NCBI RefSeq assembly: GCF_934636505.1
Contig: NZ_CAKUAL010000095.1
Coordinates: 1-6,128, forward strand
DNA from: an uncultured Ellagibacter sp.
GTDB lineage: Bacteria; Actinomycetota; Coriobacteriia; Coriobacteriales; Eggerthellaceae
Length of the DNA: 6,128 bases
Reading direction: 5' to 3'
The notes under the pieces were generated by a model. It had not been told where the DNA came from. It worked only from the letters and a program-made list of their open reading frames with translations, and did not search any database. Shown piece after piece: positions 5,176 to 6,128 of this stretch. Within the stretch, counting starts at the first letter, position 1. Each line of letters opens with the position of its first letter. The position numbers and the translations under genes are program-made.

Positions 5176-6128
5176 ATGCGCACCCATGCTCCAGCATGGG
5201 GAGTGCTCGTTGCGGCGTTTTCGCTCGTCCTTATCGTCGGCCTCGGGGCCTTCGGCGTGGGACGCGTCGTGGACGCATGGGTCGGCGAGCTGCCCAGCGT
5301 GCACGACCCGAACGCCTTCGCCTACAGCGCCAAGACACGCATCTACGCAAACGACCGCACCACCCTTTTGGCGGAGTTCTATCTGCAAGACCAGGAACCC
5401 ATCGAGAAAGACCAGGTGGGCAACTATGTGCTGGAAGGCACGGTCGCGACGGAGGACACCCGGTTCTACGAGCATGAAGGCGTGGATTACTACGGCATCG
5501 GACGCGCACTCGTGAACAACCTGAAGGGCGGCAGCCTCGAGGGCGCATCCACCATCACGCAGCAACTCGTGCGCAACACGCTCCTCTCGAACGAGGCGAA
5601 CGACATCTCGTTTCGCCGTAAGGTGCGGGAAGCCGAGCTCGCCATCGAGATGGAGCAGGCGTATTCCAAAGAAGACATCCTGCTCATGTACCTGAACACG
5701 ATCAACTACGGGTCGGGATGCTACGGCATCGAGGCCGCGGCGCAGCACTACTTCTCCAAGAGCGCAATCGACCTTACGCTTGCGGAGGCGGCGGCGCTTG
5801 TGGGCATCCCTCAGTCGCCGACGTACAACAATCCCGAAGACTATCCCGAGAACTGCACGAAGCGTCGCAACGTCGTGCTCGACCGCATGCTCACGCACGG
5901 AACGATCACGCAGGAGGAACACGATAGTGCCGTCGAGGAGGAGCTTGTCTTAGACGTCGAAGCGCGCGCCGAAGACGGCATCTACGAGTACCCGTATTTC
6001 ACGAGCTACGTGCGCCAGCAGCTCCTCGACCAGCTTTCGTTCGAGGAGGTGTTCGACGGCGGGCTTACGGTCTACACCACGATCGACCCGACGCTTCAGG
6101 GCTATGCGGAGGAAGCGGCAGCGGAAGT
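5176..6128 (+). CDS. Class A penicillin-binding protein (GT51 glycosyltransferase), 3' truncated by window edge
   Basis: Class A penicillin-binding proteins polymerise lipid II into glycan strands and cross-link peptides at the outer face of the membrane. The 317 residues present begin with a single membrane anchor (about 8-33) and continue into a GT51 domain. Visible motifs are TEDTRFYEHEG (92-102, E93 the expected catalytic glutamate), GASTITQQLVRN (123-134), RKVREAE (148-154, probable second glutamate E152), ILLMYLNTINYG (168-179) and AEAAALVGIPQSP (203-215). GGLTVYTTIDPTLQ (295-308) is the linker leading to a transpeptidase domain, which lies beyond the right edge. Start: ATG 5176, with AAGGAGA (5157-5163) 12 bases upstream. 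ATG 5149 is in frame and would add RVRRKHR, a plausible basic tail, but it has no ribosome binding site and uses codons (AGA, AGG, GTA) rare elsewhere in these genes. The gene is divergent from the U32 gene. The GT51 assignment is certain; the exact paralog is not. Confidence 0.93.
   Translation, partial: MRTHAPAWGVLVAAFSLVLIVGLGAFGVGRVVDAWVGELPSVHDPNAFAYSAKTRIYANDRTTLLAEFYLQDQEPIEKDQVGNYVLEGTVATEDTRFYEHEGVDYYGIGRALVNNLKGGSLEGASTITQQLVRNTLLSNEANDISFRRKVREAELAIEMEQAYSKEDILLMYLNTINYGSGCYGIEAAAQHYFSKSAIDLTLAEAAALVGIPQSPTYNNPEDYPENCTKRRNVVLDRMLTHGTITQEEHDSAVEEELVLDVEARAEDGIYEYPYFTSYVRQQLLDQLSFEEVFDGGLTVYTTIDPTLQGYAEEAAAE

Noticed and set aside
5171..5515. GTG-initiated 114-codon frame with a well-placed ribosome binding site
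   Set aside because: It overlaps the GT51 gene in another frame, and its product is serine/threonine/arginine-rich with no membrane segment or domain. I keep it only as an initiation oddity.
5128..5922. Minus-strand open frame of 264 codons opposite the penicillin-binding protein gene
   Set aside because: It is the reverse-strand shadow of the GT51 domain, with no motif and no ribosome binding site of its own that I can see.
1..6128. CRISPR array, tRNA or rRNA gene, insertion sequence, toxin-antitoxin or other defence system
   Set aside because: No regularly spaced repeats, cloverleaf, transposase or small paired genes are visible. The window is ordinary chromosomal housekeeping sequence.

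Overview
This GC-rich window carries four protein genes, all housekeeping in character. The combination is a type-2 tyrosyl-tRNA synthetase, a YycJ/WalJ metallo-beta-lactamase exonuclease, a long U32-family protein with an internal insert, and a bifunctional penicillin-binding protein. With strong G/C preference at third codon positions, this suggests a high-GC Gram-positive, and a gut actinobacterium of the class Coriobacteriia (Eggerthellaceae or relatives) would fit. That placement is inference from protein style and composition, with no marker gene to confirm it.

Layout, left to right. Positions 1-198 hold no gene. They contain a strong leftward sigma-70-type promoter at the edge (TTGACG, 17 bp, TAATAT, A/T-rich upstream) that must serve a transcript outside the window, possibly a stable RNA. 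Next comes a symmetric hairpin terminator that closes tyrS. tyrS (199-1410, minus) has its own extended -10 and a short leader. The 250-base divergent region 1411-1660 holds the tyrS promoter, a probable walJ promoter and small palindromes. walJ (1661-2482, plus) converges on the U32 gene (2625-5087, minus). The 142 bases between them hold a long stem with a nested hairpin and a fragment resembling intergenic palindromic repeats. The 88-base divergent region between the U32 gene and the penicillin-binding protein gene (5176 to beyond the right edge, plus) holds a TATACT -10 for the U32 gene and a clean GACC-N4-GGTC palindrome just downstream of its predicted start point.

The four genes do not form an operon. 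Each is transcribed alone, so linkage of function is limited. TyrS serves translation, WalJ serves DNA maintenance, the U32 protein probably modifies RNA or processes a substrate using conserved cysteines, and the penicillin-binding protein builds peptidoglycan. The only likely co-regulated pair is the U32 gene and the penicillin-binding protein gene, through the shared palindrome.

I found no convincing undescribed multi-gene system. The items most worth a second look are the shared operator-like palindrome, the outward-facing strong promoter, the intergenic repeat-like elements, and the start of the penicillin-binding protein, where the best-spaced ribosome binding site points to an out-of-frame GTG.
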